Shown here in pieces: positions 24,100 through 33,442 of a DNA stretch of 64,000 nt. A program made the position numbers and the translations under genes. Source of the stretch: Butyricicoccus pullicaecorum (GTDB taxonomy: Bacteria > Bacillota > Clostridia > Oscillospirales > Butyricicoccaceae); NCBI GenBank assembly GCA_018366195.1, contig JAGZIN010000011.1, positions 1 through 64,000 on the forward strand, in the 5' to 3' direction. Within the stretch, counting starts at the first letter, position 1, and every line of letters starts with the position of its first letter. The notes under the pieces are model-generated. The model did not search any database. It saw nothing but the letters and a program-made list of their open reading frames with translations, and had not been told where the DNA came from.

Positions 24100-25314
24100 A
24101 TGAAAATTTTGAAAAGTCTTCCGGCAAAGCTGGTACTGGGTGTGATTGCTGGTATGCTGATTGGCTTGTTTCTGGCGGCAGACATGCTGCCAGAGGGTGC
24201 CAATCTAGCAGCCTTGCAGGTCATCGTGACCGCAAAGTACATTCTCAATCAGCTTATCAACTTCTGTGTTCCGCTCATTATTATTGGATTCATCGCCCCT
24301 TCCATCACAAAGCTGGGTTCTAACGCTTCTCGTATGTTGGGCGTAGCGCTTATTCTGGCGTATGTATCCTCTCTGTGTGCGGCGCTGTTTTCGACTGCGT
24401 CCGGATATGCAATCATTCCGCATCTGCATATTACAAACACAGTTGATGGTCTGCGTGAAGTACCGGTTGCGGTATTCCAGTTGGATATCCCGCAGGTGAT
24501 GTCTGTCATGAGTGCGTTGGTTATTTCGGTTATGGTAGGTCTTGCGGCAGCGGTGACCAAAGCAAAAATTATAACACAGGCACTCAATGAATTTCAGGAT
24601 ATCGTTCTTTTGATTGTCACCAAGGTTGTTATCCCGATTCTTCCATTCTTTATCAGTGCAACATTCTGTACGCTGGCTTATGAAGGCACCATTACAAAGC
24701 AGCTTCCGGTATTTCTGATTGTTGTGATTCTGGTAATGGTGGGACATTATATCTGGTTGGCGCTGCTTTATGGATTGGGCGGCGTATATTCCGGAAAGAA
24801 CCCGCTCGACGTTTTGCGCAACTATGGTCCTGCCTATTTGACCGCAGTTGGTACCATGTCCTCGGCGGCTACTTTGGCAGTGGCACTGCGCTGTGCAAAG
24901 AAATCAAAGGTACTGCGCCGCGATATGATTGATTTCGGCATTCCGCTGTTTGCCAATATTCATTTGTGCGGTTCTGTTTTGACCGAAGTATTTTTTGTTA
25001 TGGTCGTTTCCAAAATTCTGTATGGCACATTGCCAAGTGCGGGTACGATGATTCTGTTCTGTGCATTGCTTGGTGTATTTGCGATTGGTGCACCAGGGGT
25101 TCCTGGTGGTACGGTTATGGCATCTCTGGGGTTGATTACAGGTGTTCTGCAGTTCGATGATGCCGGCACAGCACTCATGCTGACCATCTTTGCACTTCAG
25201 GATTCTTTCGGCACCGCTTGTAACGTAACAGGTGATGGTGCACTGACCCTGATGCTGACTGGGTATGCAGAGAAGCATAACATTCAAGAGCAAAGTATTG
25301 ATTTTACATTGTAA
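24100..25314 (+). CDS. Dicarboxylate/amino acid:cation symporter (DAACS family)
   Basis: The 404-residue membrane protein has 8-10 hydrophobic segments, the re-entrant Ser-rich hairpin (YLTAVGTMSSAATLAVAL) and the C-terminal GAPGVPGGT and FGTACNVTGDGA motifs of the SstT/GltP fold. It imports small amino or dicarboxylic acids with sodium or protons. The usual N-D-G-T-type binding motif near the end is changed to NVTGDGA, in keeping with a neutral substrate. Pairing with cyuA suggests cysteine or serine uptake (inference). The gene begins after GGGGG about 10 bases upstream. Confidence 0.88.
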   Translation: MKILKSLPAKLVLGVIAGMLIGLFLAADMLPEGANLAALQVIVTAKYILNQLINFCVPLIIIGFIAPSITKLGSNASRMLGVALILAYVSSLCAALFSTASGYAIIPHLHITNTVDGLREVPVAVFQLDIPQVMSVMSALVISVMVGLAAAVTKAKIITQALNEFQDIVLLIVTKVVIPILPFFISATFCTLAYEGTITKQLPVFLIVVILVMVGHYIWLALLYGLGGVYSGKNPLDVLRNYGPAYLTAVGTMSSAATLAVALRCAKKSKVLRRDMIDFGIPLFANIHLCGSVLTEVFFVMVVSKILYGTLPSAGTMILFCALLGVFAIGAPGVPGGTVMASLGLITGVLQFDDAGTALMLTIFALQDSFGTACNVTGDGALTLMLTGYAEKHNIQEQSIDFTL

Positions 25315-25333
25315 GCAAAATGGCTATGAAATG

Positions 25334-25373
25334 AAAAAACGCAACCACGAGATTACTTGTGGTTGCGTTTTTT
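25334..25373. terminator. Bidirectional terminator
   Basis: AAAAAACGCAACCAC and GTGGTTGCGTTTTTT form a perfect 15-bp stem around ten bases, between convergent genes. Confidence 0.92.
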
Positions 25374-25387
25374 AGAATGGATTTCAT

Positions 25388-26710
25388 TTATTTGGATTTC
25401 GATTGATTCTTTGTAAAAAAGATAAAGAACAAAGCACTGATACCCAATAGGATAGGGTAGTAGCAATAACGCACAATTTCAATGGAAGAAATTGGGGTGA
25501 GTGCCATTTCCGTTGCAGCGGCTGCATAGAGCAGCTGTGCACCGTACGGGATAATCCCTTGAAAAACAGAAGTAAAGATATCCAGCAGAGATGCGGTTCT
25601 CTTTGGGTCAATGTCATAGTCCGCAGCAATTTCCTTGGCAATTGGACCCGCAATTACAATGGCAACGGTGTTATTTGCGGTCGAGCAGTCTACCACAGAG
25701 GACAAGGCTGCAATCCCTACCTCGGCACCCTTGCGTCCATGGATACACTTACGAATGATGTATAGAACCCAGTCGATGCCGCCATTCTGACGAACCAGAG
25801 AAACAACACCCGCAACAATGATGGAAATGACGGTAATATCATACATACCCATAATGCCGTCACCCATAATCTTAAAGATGTCCAGAAATGCGAAATCTCC
25901 ATAGAAAAGCCCAATGGCAAGGGACAATACCGTTCCGCCAGCCAGCAGCAAAAATACATTTAAGCCCACCAGCGCACCAATGAGAACGACCAGATAAGGA
26001 ATGATTCGTACAAAGTCATAGGTAAGCGCTTCAGAGGGGACATAGTTGATACCGCGTGTGCTCAAAAAGAACAGGACAGCCGTTACAATCGCTGCGGGCA
26101 ATGCAATTTTGAAATTTTCTCGGAACTTATCCTTCATCGCACAGCCCTGTGTGCGGGTTGCAGCAATGGTGGTATCTGAAATCATGGACAGGTTATCACC
26201 AAACATTGCACCGCAAACCGTTGCACCGATGCAAAGCGCCATGGTAATACCGGTTTTTTCACTGATACCGATTGCAATGGGAGCCAGTGCGATGATGGTT
26301 CCGACTGATGTACCCATAGAGGTGGAGATGAAGCAGCCAATGATAAAAAGACCAACAACGGCAATATTACCGGGCAGAATGGACAGACCAAAATTTACTG
26401 TTGCATCTGCGCCGCCGGCCGCCTTCACAGAGGCGGAAAATGCACCTGCGAGGATAAACACCAGACACATAATCATAATATTTTCTTCACCTGCACCGCG
26501 TGCCATGGCATTGAGCTTTTCATCGAAGGAAAGTTTCTTTCCGGGAGGATTTTGCAGAAAAGCCACAATGAGTGCAATCAAAAATCCGACGATTGCTGGC
26601 ATCGAATCCCCAAACATGCCGCCGGCACGTTGATCTATTACACCGACCAAGATGAAAAGCAGTAAGAATACCGCTATGGGCAAAAGCGCCCAGGGATTTC
26701 CTTTCTTCAT
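25388..26710 (-). CDS. Na+/H+ antiporter NhaC family protein
   Basis: The 440-residue protein has about 11-12 membrane segments. Hallmarks of the NhaC/YfkL group are ISTSMGTSVGTIIALAPIA, GAMFGDNLSMISDTTIAATRTQGC and VVDCSTANNTVAIVIAGPIAKEIA. Such proteins exchange sodium for protons or, in some relatives, amino acids or carboxylates. It is a single gene with its own region upstream (26711-26930) in which I see no clear promoter. The exchanged solute is not evident. Confidence 0.88.
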   Translation of the reverse strand: MKKGNPWALLPIAVFLLLFILVGVIDQRAGGMFGDSMPAIVGFLIALIVAFLQNPPGKKLSFDEKLNAMARGAGEENIMIMCLVFILAGAFSASVKAAGGADATVNFGLSILPGNIAVVGLFIIGCFISTSMGTSVGTIIALAPIAIGISEKTGITMALCIGATVCGAMFGDNLSMISDTTIAATRTQGCAMKDKFRENFKIALPAAIVTAVLFFLSTRGINYVPSEALTYDFVRIIPYLVVLIGALVGLNVFLLLAGGTVLSLAIGLFYGDFAFLDIFKIMGDGIMGMYDITVISIIVAGVVSLVRQNGGIDWVLYIIRKCIHGRKGAEVGIAALSSVVDCSTANNTVAIVIAGPIAKEIAADYDIDPKRTASLLDIFTSVFQGIIPYGAQLLYAAAATEMALTPISSIEIVRYCYYPILLGISALFFIFFTKNQSKSK

Positions 26711-26933
26711 ATGTTGAACCTACTTTCTTTCTGACAATCGCCAGATTTTTTTCATACAACCCCAATCTTTGTGAAATTATCGGATACCTACATGCTGTTT
26801 TTATGATACGAAACGACCACATGGTAAGCGAATGTGGAATTGTTGTAATCAATAATACACTATTCTTGTAGGAAATACAAGGCTCGTGCACCAATAAAGT
26901 GGATACTGCTATCCAAAATGTTACAAAATAGCC

Positions 26934-26963
26934 AAAAAACCAAGGGGCTGTCCCTTGGTTTTT
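26934..26963 (-). terminator. Terminator of the PAP2 gene
   Basis: AAAACCAAGGG and CCCTTGGTTTT flank five bases, with A and T runs on both sides. It lies 39 bases past the stop of the minus strand PAP2 gene. Confidence 0.85.
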
Positions 26964-27001
26964 GACGATGCTGTTGATGCAGGAGCGTGTGATTCTAAGC
27001 C

Positions 27002-27565
27002 CTATGAATCGCTTCGGATTCGTCTAAAACGAACAGAATCACAGACTTTATTGACCAAATAAGCCGAAAGTGCCCCTAAAAGAATGCCGATTATGATACC
27101 GCCTAATACATCGGTCGGATAATGCACGCCGACATAGAGACGGGAAAATCCAATCAGCAGTGCCAGTACAGCACAGACCGTTCCGGCTTTTTTGTGATAG
27201 GCAAAGCATGCAGAAGCGGCACAGAAGGAAGACAACGTATGTCCGGACGGAAATGAAAATGGGTCTATCGGCATCACCAGCGGCATAATATCTGGATAGA
27301 CGGCAAACGGACGCGGACGTGCGATGATATTTTTGAGCATGACATTTCCAACCAGCAAGCCCAGCAGCAGAGCTGTGAGCATGGCAATACCGCATTTTCG
27401 GGTTTTGGGACGAATGAGCAGAATGAGGGAGAGCACAATCCAAACTGCACCAGCATTGCCAAGCGATGTGAGGAAGGTCATCATGGGAGTGAGCCATGCT
27501 TCGCGCAAATGGGTCACGACCCAACTGAGCAGGCTGCAATCCATTCCTTGTATCCATTCGGTCAT
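27002..27565 (-). CDS. PAP2-family membrane phosphatase
   Basis: The 188-residue protein has five to six membrane helices. The three catalytic motifs are present: K-x6-RP (KNIIARPRP, Lys78-Arg83), PSGH (106-109) and SR-x5-H-x3-D (SRLYVGVHYPTD, His148, Asp152). It should dephosphorylate a lipid such as undecaprenyl pyrophosphate or phosphatidate at the outer membrane face. An ATG five codons upstream is possible, but GGAGG stands 7 bases before the start chosen here. Confidence 0.92.
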   Translation of the reverse strand: MTEWIQGMDCSLLSWVVTHLREAWLTPMMTFLTSLGNAGAVWIVLSLILLIRPKTRKCGIAMLTALLLGLLVGNVMLKNIIARPRPFAVYPDIMPLVMPIDPFSFPSGHTLSSFCAASACFAYHKKAGTVCAVLALLIGFSRLYVGVHYPTDVLGGIIIGILLGALSAYLVNKVCDSVRFRRIRSDS

Positions 27566-27662
27566 AGTCGATACCTCCAAAGGATTTGTGATTTCGTTCT
27601 ATCTTCCATTTTATAGAATTTGGGGAATAGATGCAAGCAAATAAATTTTGCAAATTTCCTCT

Positions 27663-27690
27663 TGACAGACGTTTGGAAAGGGTCTATTAT
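27663..27690 (+). promoter_or_regulatory. Promoter of the leu operon
   Basis: TTGACA, 16 bases, TATTAT, upstream of the T-box leader. Confidence 0.85.
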
Positions 27691-27696
27691 ATAACC

Positions 27697-27985
27697 ATAG
27701 TCTTTCGCAGACTAAATTGATAAAAGCAATGAACGGGTAAAGTAATCGTATGTTTCGGTTTCAGAGAGCTGCTGGCTGGTGAGAAGCAGCATCGAATGGC
27801 GGTGAAGCTCACCCGGGAGCTGTGGGCTGAACCTGTATTGTAGGCTCTACCGGTTTTCCTCCGTTAATGGGAAAGCATATTGTTTGATGTGCGCAGAGGG
27901 GTCGCTTTCGGGCGGCAATAAGAGTGGTAACGCGGAGTTTCAGGCTTCGTCTCTTAAAGGTATTTTAAGGGACGAAGCCTTTTTG
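27697..27985 (+). promoter_or_regulatory. T-box leader sensing tRNA-Leu, upstream of leuA
   Basis: The leader has a long Stem I region (GCTGCTGGCTGGTGAGAAGC) and a specifier region around 27801-27812 (GGTGAAGCTCACC). The probable specifier is CTC for Leu at 27808-27810, chosen partly because leuA follows. The T-box sequence GTGGTAACGCGG is at 27924-27935, and a terminator stem AGGCTTCGTC/GACGAAGCCT with TTTTT lies at about 27942-27985. Uncharged tRNA-Leu would stabilise the antiterminator and turn on leucine synthesis. Confidence 0.92.
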
Positions 27986-28025
27986 TTTCAGTCCCACACT
28001 TTATTTACTTTTGGAGGATTTTGAC

Positions 28026-29528
28026 ATGGGAAGAACAGTTCGAATTTTTGATACCACATTACGTGATGGGGAACAGTCTCCGGGCTGCAGCATGAATCTG
28101 AATGAAAAAATTGAGGTTGCACGGCAGCTCGAAGCGATGAAGGTAGATATCATCGAGGCCGGATTTGCAATTGCCTCTCCAGGTGACGCGGCTGCGATTG
28201 CTGCCATTGCACAAAATGTGCAGGATTCCGTGATTTGTTCCCTGGCACGCTGTACAGAAAAGGATATTGATGCGGCATACCATGCCATCAAGCGCGCTAA
28301 GGCAGCTCGAATCCATGTATTTCTGGCAACCTCTCCGTTGCATATGGAATATAAGCTCAAGATGAAGCCGGAGGAAGTGCTGGAGCGTATCACACATCAT
28401 GTAGCCTATGCCAAGCACTATATGGAGGATATCGAGTTTTCTGCGGAGGACGCTTGCCGCTCGGATAAGGATTTTCTGTGCCGTGCATTTGAAGCTGCCA
28501 TTCGAGCGGGTGCAACTACGCTGAATGTGCCGGATACCGTCGGCTATATGGCGCCGGACGAATATGCAGCGCTCATTCGCTATTTAACAGAACATACAGA
28601 AGGCATTGAACGTGCCACACTATCCTGTCATTGTCATAATGACCTTGGCATGGCGGTTGCAAACTCGCTGGCGGGTGTGGAAGCCGGTATTGGACAAATC
28701 GAATGTACCATAAACGGAATTGGAGAACGTGCCGGAAATGCTTCCATGGAAGAATGTGTCATGGCAATGCATGTGCGGAAAAATTATTATCAGGTTGACT
28801 GCAATATTGATACCAAGCAGATTTATCGTGCCAGCAGGCTGATTCAGACCATTACCGGTGTACCGGTTGCTCCCACCAAACCAATCATTGGTGCCAATGC
28901 TTTTGCACATGAGTCCGGAATCCATCAGCACGGGGTACTCGCCAACAAAGAAACTTATGAGATTATCACACCGGAATCGGTGGGTATCCCGCAAAATTCC
29001 ATTGTTTTAGGCAAACATTCGGGACGGCATGCGTTCGAAGAACGTCTGGCTGCGCTTGGCTATGAATTGACACCAGAAGAAGTTGACAGTGCATTTGCCA
29101 AGTTCAAGCTGCTTGCGGATAAGAAAAAAGTCATCAAGGACCGAGATTTGGAAGCACTGGTGGGTGTGATTCCGGTTTCTGGAGATGAGCGTTACGCACT
29201 GGTAGATTTTGTAATCAATTCAGGAAATTCGATTACCTCTACGGCTGTGATTCGAATTCAGCATGGGGAGGAACTGGTAGAGCGGGTTGCCGCCTCTGAT
29301 GGTCCAATCAATGCTGCATTCCGCGCAATCAATAAGATTGTAGGACGTGATATTGTGCTTGAGGATTATTCGCTCAAGGCAATGACCGATGGCGAAGATG
29401 CGCAGGGGGAAGCCATTGTGAAGATTTCGGCAGATGGCGGCACAGTGGTCACTGGACGCGGCGTTGCCGTAGATATTATCGAGGCATCTATTAAGGCATA
29501 TATCAACGGTATCAACAAACTGGAATGA
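28026..29528 (+). CDS. leuA: 2-isopropylmalate synthase
   Basis: The 500-residue enzyme makes the first committed step of leucine synthesis, condensing acetyl-CoA with 2-oxoisovalerate. It has the HMGL-like TIM barrel with TTLRDGEQSPG at the start, the metal-binding HCHNDLG near residue 206, GIGERAGNAS, then HESGIHQHG and a full C-terminal LeuA allosteric domain (SGNSITSTAVIRI, then the GRGVAVDIIEASIKAY end). GGAGG lies 8 bases before the ATG; a TTG five codons upstream is not needed. It heads leuACDB under the T-box. Confidence 0.96.
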   Translation: MGRTVRIFDTTLRDGEQSPGCSMNLNEKIEVARQLEAMKVDIIEAGFAIASPGDAAAIAAIAQNVQDSVICSLARCTEKDIDAAYHAIKRAKAARIHVFLATSPLHMEYKLKMKPEEVLERITHHVAYAKHYMEDIEFSAEDACRSDKDFLCRAFEAAIRAGATTLNVPDTVGYMAPDEYAALIRYLTEHTEGIERATLSCHCHNDLGMAVANSLAGVEAGIGQIECTINGIGERAGNASMEECVMAMHVRKNYYQVDCNIDTKQIYRASRLIQTITGVPVAPTKPIIGANAFAHESGIHQHGVLANKETYEIITPESVGIPQNSIVLGKHSGRHAFEERLAALGYELTPEEVDSAFAKFKLLADKKKVIKDRDLEALVGVIPVSGDERYALVDFVINSGNSITSTAVIRIQHGEELVERVAASDGPINAAFRAINKIVGRDIVLEDYSLKAMTDGEDAQGEAIVKISADGGTVVTGRGVAVDIIEASIKAYINGINKLE

Positions 29529-29541
29529 TGGGGGATTTGTA

Positions 29542-30807
29542 ATGATGGCAATGACAATGACACAAAAGATTCTGGCAAAGCATGCCGGGCTTCCTTCCGT
29601 GCAAGCAGGACAGCTCATTGAAGCATCGGTGGATTTGACGCTTGCAAATGATATTACAGGTCCGGTTGCCATTCGTGAAATGGAGAAGGCTGGATTTGAT
29701 ACTGTATTTGACCGAGAAAAGATTGCACTGGTGATGGACCACTTTGCACCAAATAAAGATATTAAGTCGGCAGAGCAATGCCTGACCTGTCGGGAGTTTG
29801 CAAAAAAACACCGTATTACGCACTTTTATGATGTGGGAGATATGGGTGTTGAACATGCGCTGCTGCCGGAAAAAGGATTGACGGCACCCGGAGAGCTGAT
29901 TATTGGTGCGGATTCTCATACTTGTACCTACGGGGCTGTGGGTGCATTTTCTACCGGTGTGGGTTCGACCGATCTTGCGGCAGGCATGGCGACCGGAAAG
30001 GCATGGTTTAAGGTGCCTTCCGCGATTCGTTTCATACTCAAGGGCAAAAAGGCACCTTGGGTTTCCGGCAAGGACGTGATTCTGCATATCATTGGAAAGA
30101 TTGGTGTGGACGGTGCCCTTTACCGTTCTATGGAATTTACCGGTCCAGGTGTTTCTGAGCTTTCGATAGATGACCGATTTGCCATTTGCAACATGGCAAT
30201 TGAAGCTGGTGCCAAAAATGGTATTTTTCCAGTAGACGCACATACGATGGCATATATGCGCGATAAAATTCATAGAGAAATCACAATTTTTGAAGCGGAT
30301 GAAGATGCGGTTTACGATGAAACCTATGAAATTGATTTGTCTGCCCTGCGTCCAACGGTTGCCTGCCCGCATTTGCCCGAAAATACCAAACCGATTGACG
30401 AGGTTGGGCATGTTGCAATCCATCAAGTTGTGATTGGTTCCTGTACCAACGGACGCATTGAGGATATGCGTGTGACAGCAAAGATTCTGGAGGGACACCA
30501 TGTAGCAGATGGAGTGCGAACCATCATCATTCCGGCAACGCAGGCGGTTTATCTGCAATGTATTGAGGAAGGGCTGGCAAAGATTTTTATTCAGGCAGGA
30601 GCCATCGTCTCTACGCCGACCTGTGGTCCTTGTTTGGGCGGACACATGGGGATTCTGGCACATGGAGAACGTGCTGTTTCCACAACAAACCGGAATTTTG
30701 TCGGGCGTATGGGACATATTACCAGTGAAATTTATCTCGCCAGTCCGGCGGTTGCAGCGGCTTCGGCTGTGATGGGATACATCTGTGCTCCAGATGCGAT
30801 CAAGTAA
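29542..30807 (+). CDS. leuC: 3-isopropylmalate dehydratase large subunit
   Basis: The 421-residue aconitase-family subunit carries a [4Fe-4S] cluster with the expected cysteines in GSCTNGR and CGPCLGGH. GADSHTCTYGAVG and ATGKAWFKVP are other family motifs. It isomerises 2- to 3-isopropylmalate together with LeuD. The length fits the shorter archaeal/clostridial LeuC type rather than the 460-residue form of E. coli. Several closely spaced ATGs follow the leuA stop; the exact first one is uncertain by a few codons. Confidence 0.95.
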   Translation: MMAMTMTQKILAKHAGLPSVQAGQLIEASVDLTLANDITGPVAIREMEKAGFDTVFDREKIALVMDHFAPNKDIKSAEQCLTCREFAKKHRITHFYDVGDMGVEHALLPEKGLTAPGELIIGADSHTCTYGAVGAFSTGVGSTDLAAGMATGKAWFKVPSAIRFILKGKKAPWVSGKDVILHIIGKIGVDGALYRSMEFTGPGVSELSIDDRFAICNMAIEAGAKNGIFPVDAHTMAYMRDKIHREITIFEADEDAVYDETYEIDLSALRPTVACPHLPENTKPIDEVGHVAIHQVVIGSCTNGRIEDMRVTAKILEGHHVADGVRTIIIPATQAVYLQCIEEGLAKIFIQAGAIVSTPTCGPCLGGHMGILAHGERAVSTTNRNFVGRMGHITSEIYLASPAVAAASAVMGYICAPDAIK

Positions 30808-30822
30808 AGAGGAGGGATTTCT

Positions 30823-31320
30823 GTGATTGTAAAAGGTTCGGTCTTTCGGTATGGAGATAATGTAGATACCGATGTGATTATTCCAGCGCGCTATCTGAAT
30901 ATTGCAGACCCGGCAGAGTTGGCAACACATGCGATGGAGGATATTGATGCAGAGTTTGTGCATCGAGTAAAGCCGGGAGATTTGATTGTTGCAAACCGGA
31001 ATTTTGGCTGCGGTTCTTCCCGTGAGCATGCGCCGCTGGTACTGAAAGAAAATCAGGTATCCTGTGTCATTGCGGCATCTTTTGCCCGTATTTTTTATCG
31101 AAATGCCATTAACATTGGGCTTCCTATTTTGGAATGTGCACAGGCTGCCGCACGCATCGAGGCAGGCGATTTGGTTTCGGTCGATTTTGACAGTGGGCTT
31201 ATCACGAACCTAACCAAGAAGGAAACCTATCAGGCAATTGCCTTTCCGCCGTTTATTCAGAACATCATTGCAGCAGGCGGACTGCTTCCGTCACTCAAGG
31301 CAAGAGCGCAGGAGGGATAA
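30823..31320 (+). CDS. leuD: 3-isopropylmalate dehydratase small subunit
   Basis: The 165-residue swivel-domain partner of LeuC has the family motif NFGCGSSREHAP and the N-terminal GDNVDTDVIIPARYLN. It begins with GTG after GGAGGG, 15 bases from the leuC stop, and ends five bases before leuB. The short length matches the LeuC type seen next to it. Confidence 0.95.
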   Translation: MIVKGSVFRYGDNVDTDVIIPARYLNIADPAELATHAMEDIDAEFVHRVKPGDLIVANRNFGCGSSREHAPLVLKENQVSCVIAASFARIFYRNAINIGLPILECAQAAARIEAGDLVSVDFDSGLITNLTKKETYQAIAFPPFIQNIIAAGGLLPSLKARAQEG

Positions 31321-31325
31321 CGGCG

Positions 31326-32402
31326 ATGGAATATCAAATTGCAGTGATTCAAGGCGATGGGATTGGACCGGAAATTGTCTCCGAAGCCATGAACGTATTG
31401 GAATGTGTGGGAGAGAAATTCGGGCATACCTTCCATTTCAAGGAAGTGTTGGCAGGCGGCTGCTCGATTGATGCTTATGGAATTCCGTTGACTGAGGATA
31501 CCATATCGGTTTGTAAGCAGGCAGATGCGGTACTGCTGGGCGCTGTTGGCGGACCCAAATGGGACGATGTTCCATCTGCGAAGCGTCCGGAAAAAGCACT
31601 TTTGGGATTGCGTGCCGCATTGGGATTGTTTGCGAACATTCGTCCGGCAATGATGTATCCTGTCTTAGCAGATGCTTGCCCAATCAAAAAAGAAATCATC
31701 GGAGATGGTTTTGATTTGGTGGTATGCCGTGAATTGACCGGAGATGTATATTTTGGAACGCATTACCGAAAGGAGAGCGAGCGGGGGTGGGGCGAAATGG
31801 GCTGTGACGATATGTGTTACAGCGTCTACGAGGTCGAACGCATCGCCCGCCGCGCGTTCTCCATGGCACGACTGCGCTCGAAGAAGGTTACAAGTGTAGA
31901 TAAGGCAAATGTATTGGAGACTTCTCGCGTATGGCGGGAGACGGTCACTCGAATTGCACAGGAATATCCGGACGTCGTGCTTGAGCACATGTATGTAGAC
32001 AATGCAGCCATGCAGCTTGTTCGTAATCCGGGGCAGTTTGATGTGATTTTGACCGGCAATCTATTTGGAGATATTCTTTCGGACGAAGCGTCCATGATTA
32101 CAGGCTCGATTGGTATGCTGCCTTCCGCGTCGATTGGCGAAAATGGTGCCGGCATGTATGAGCCGATTCATGGCTCTGCACCGGACATCGCAGGAAAGGG
32201 GATTGCAAACCCAATTGCAACCATTCTATCCTGTGCCATGATGCTTCGGTATTCATTCGGGTTAACTGCGGAAGCGGCGGCAGTTGAACATGCTGTGGAG
32301 CGGACATTGGCAGCCGGATACCGCACAGCTGACCTTGCAGCAGCGGGACAGCCGGTCTGTACGACCCATGAAATGGGGCAGCAAATCTGTCAGCATATCT
32401 AA
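31326..32402 (+). CDS. leuB: 3-isopropylmalate dehydrogenase
   Basis: The 358-residue enzyme oxidises and decarboxylates 3-isopropylmalate using NAD. It has GDGIGPEIV at the N-terminus, LLGLRAALGLFANIRP, RELTGDVYFG, the catalytic Lys in VDKANVLETS, GDILSDEASMITGSIGMLPSAS, and the NAD-binding HGSAPDIAGKGIANP. It completes the leucine set; ilv genes for the precursor are not in this window. Confidence 0.96.
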   Translation: MEYQIAVIQGDGIGPEIVSEAMNVLECVGEKFGHTFHFKEVLAGGCSIDAYGIPLTEDTISVCKQADAVLLGAVGGPKWDDVPSAKRPEKALLGLRAALGLFANIRPAMMYPVLADACPIKKEIIGDGFDLVVCRELTGDVYFGTHYRKESERGWGEMGCDDMCYSVYEVERIARRAFSMARLRSKKVTSVDKANVLETSRVWRETVTRIAQEYPDVVLEHMYVDNAAMQLVRNPGQFDVILTGNLFGDILSDEASMITGSIGMLPSASIGENGAGMYEPIHGSAPDIAGKGIANPIATILSCAMMLRYSFGLTAEAAAVEHAVERTLAAGYRTADLAAAGQPVCTTHEMGQQICQHI

Positions 32403-32421
32403 GCGCAAATCAGGAAATCCG

Positions 32422-32456
32422 AACCCTGCATCAGTTCTGATGCAGGGTTGTTTTTA
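32422..32456 (+). terminator. Terminator of the leu operon
   Basis: AACCCTGCATCAG and CTGATGCAGGGTT form a 13-bp stem around TT, then GTTTTT. Confidence 0.92.
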
Positions 32457-32508
32457 TGGCGCAAAAATGAGAGAATTCCTCGAAATATGGAAGAATGGCA
32501 ATTAAGTC

Positions 32509-32537
32509 TTGTAGTTTCGTGGGAAATGCGATAAAAT
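32509..32537 (+). promoter_or_regulatory. Promoter of the TagA/WecG gene cluster
   Basis: TTGTAG, 17 bases, TAAAAT, about 40 bases before the start codon. Confidence 0.65.
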
Positions 32538-32575
32538 AGAAGAGATATAAAATGATTCAAAATGGAGAGGTATCC

Positions 32576-33313
32576 GTGAAAACTGCAAATATTTTAGGTG
32601 TTTCTTTTCATAATGTTACGCTCAAGGAAGCGGTAGATGCCGCAATGGAGCAGATTCGCGCGGGTAAAAAAGGATATGTCGTAACGCCAAATCCAGAAAT
32701 CGTCTATGAGACGCTTCAGGACCCTGTGTTTCGGGATATTGTAAACCGCGCATCTTTTGTGCTTCCAGACGGGATTGGCGTGATATATGCCGCGCGTATT
32801 TTAGGCGTACCGCTTGCAGGTAAGGTGCCGGGCATTGATTTTGCCGATGCGCTGATGTATCGCATGTCTCAAGAGAGAATGCGCCTGTTTTTGCTGGGCG
32901 CAAAACCTGGGGTGGCAGAGCAGGCGGCGGTCAATCTGCAAAAAAAATATCCGGGGCTTATCATTACAGGGACACAGGACGGTTATTTTCAGGACGAACA
33001 GCAGGCAGTTGATGCGGTCAAGGCAGCTGGTGGGGCAGATGTTATGTTCACTTGTCTTGGAGCACCCAAGCAGGAACGATTCATGGCGGGGCATTTAGAT
33101 GAACTGCCAGTCACCCTATCCTGTGGACTCGGCGGTTCTCTCGATGTCTTTGCAGGCACAGTACAGCGTGCACCTGAAATTTTTATTCGGCTCAATCTGG
33201 AATGGTTCTATCGTCTGTGCAAGCAGCCCAGCCGGATAGGGCGTATGATGAAGCTGCCTCTATTTTTGCTCATTGTTATCAAGACACGATTATTCGGTGG
33301 AAGAAAGGAATGA
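32576..33313 (+). CDS. WecG/TagA/CpsF family glycosyltransferase (GT26)
   Basis: The 246-residue enzyme is of the TagA type, which adds N-acetylmannosamine to lipid-linked GlcNAc in wall polymer (wall teichoic acid-like) linkage units. Thr37 (VVTPNPE) and Asp65 (LPDGIGV) fall at the positions known as catalytic in bacterial TagA. The C-terminal LNLEWFYRLCKQPSRIGR region is the membrane-docking appendage. I chose the GTG at 32576 because GGAGAGG lies 6 bases before it; an ATG eight codons upstream has no such site. No other polymer genes adjoin it. Confidence 0.9.
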   Translation: MKTANILGVSFHNVTLKEAVDAAMEQIRAGKKGYVVTPNPEIVYETLQDPVFRDIVNRASFVLPDGIGVIYAARILGVPLAGKVPGIDFADALMYRMSQERMRLFLLGAKPGVAEQAAVNLQKKYPGLIITGTQDGYFQDEQQAVDAVKAAGGADVMFTCLGAPKQERFMAGHLDELPVTLSCGLGGSLDVFAGTVQRAPEIFIRLNLEWFYRLCKQPSRIGRMMKLPLFLLIVIKTRLFGGRKE

Positions 33314-33442
33314 GGAGCAAATTATATGCAGGGTTGTCTGCAAAAAAGCAGAAGCCCGAAAAAAAGATGACGCATATTCTATATCCTTGCAGCAAACGCT
33401 GTTCAGGGAAATACTAGCATATCCAGTGTGAAAGAGGTTTTT

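Noticed and set aside
29512..31029. A 505-codon open frame on the minus strand opposite leuC and leuD
   Set aside because: It is the mirror of well-supported leu genes, with Cys/His-rich low-information translation and no ribosome site or family.
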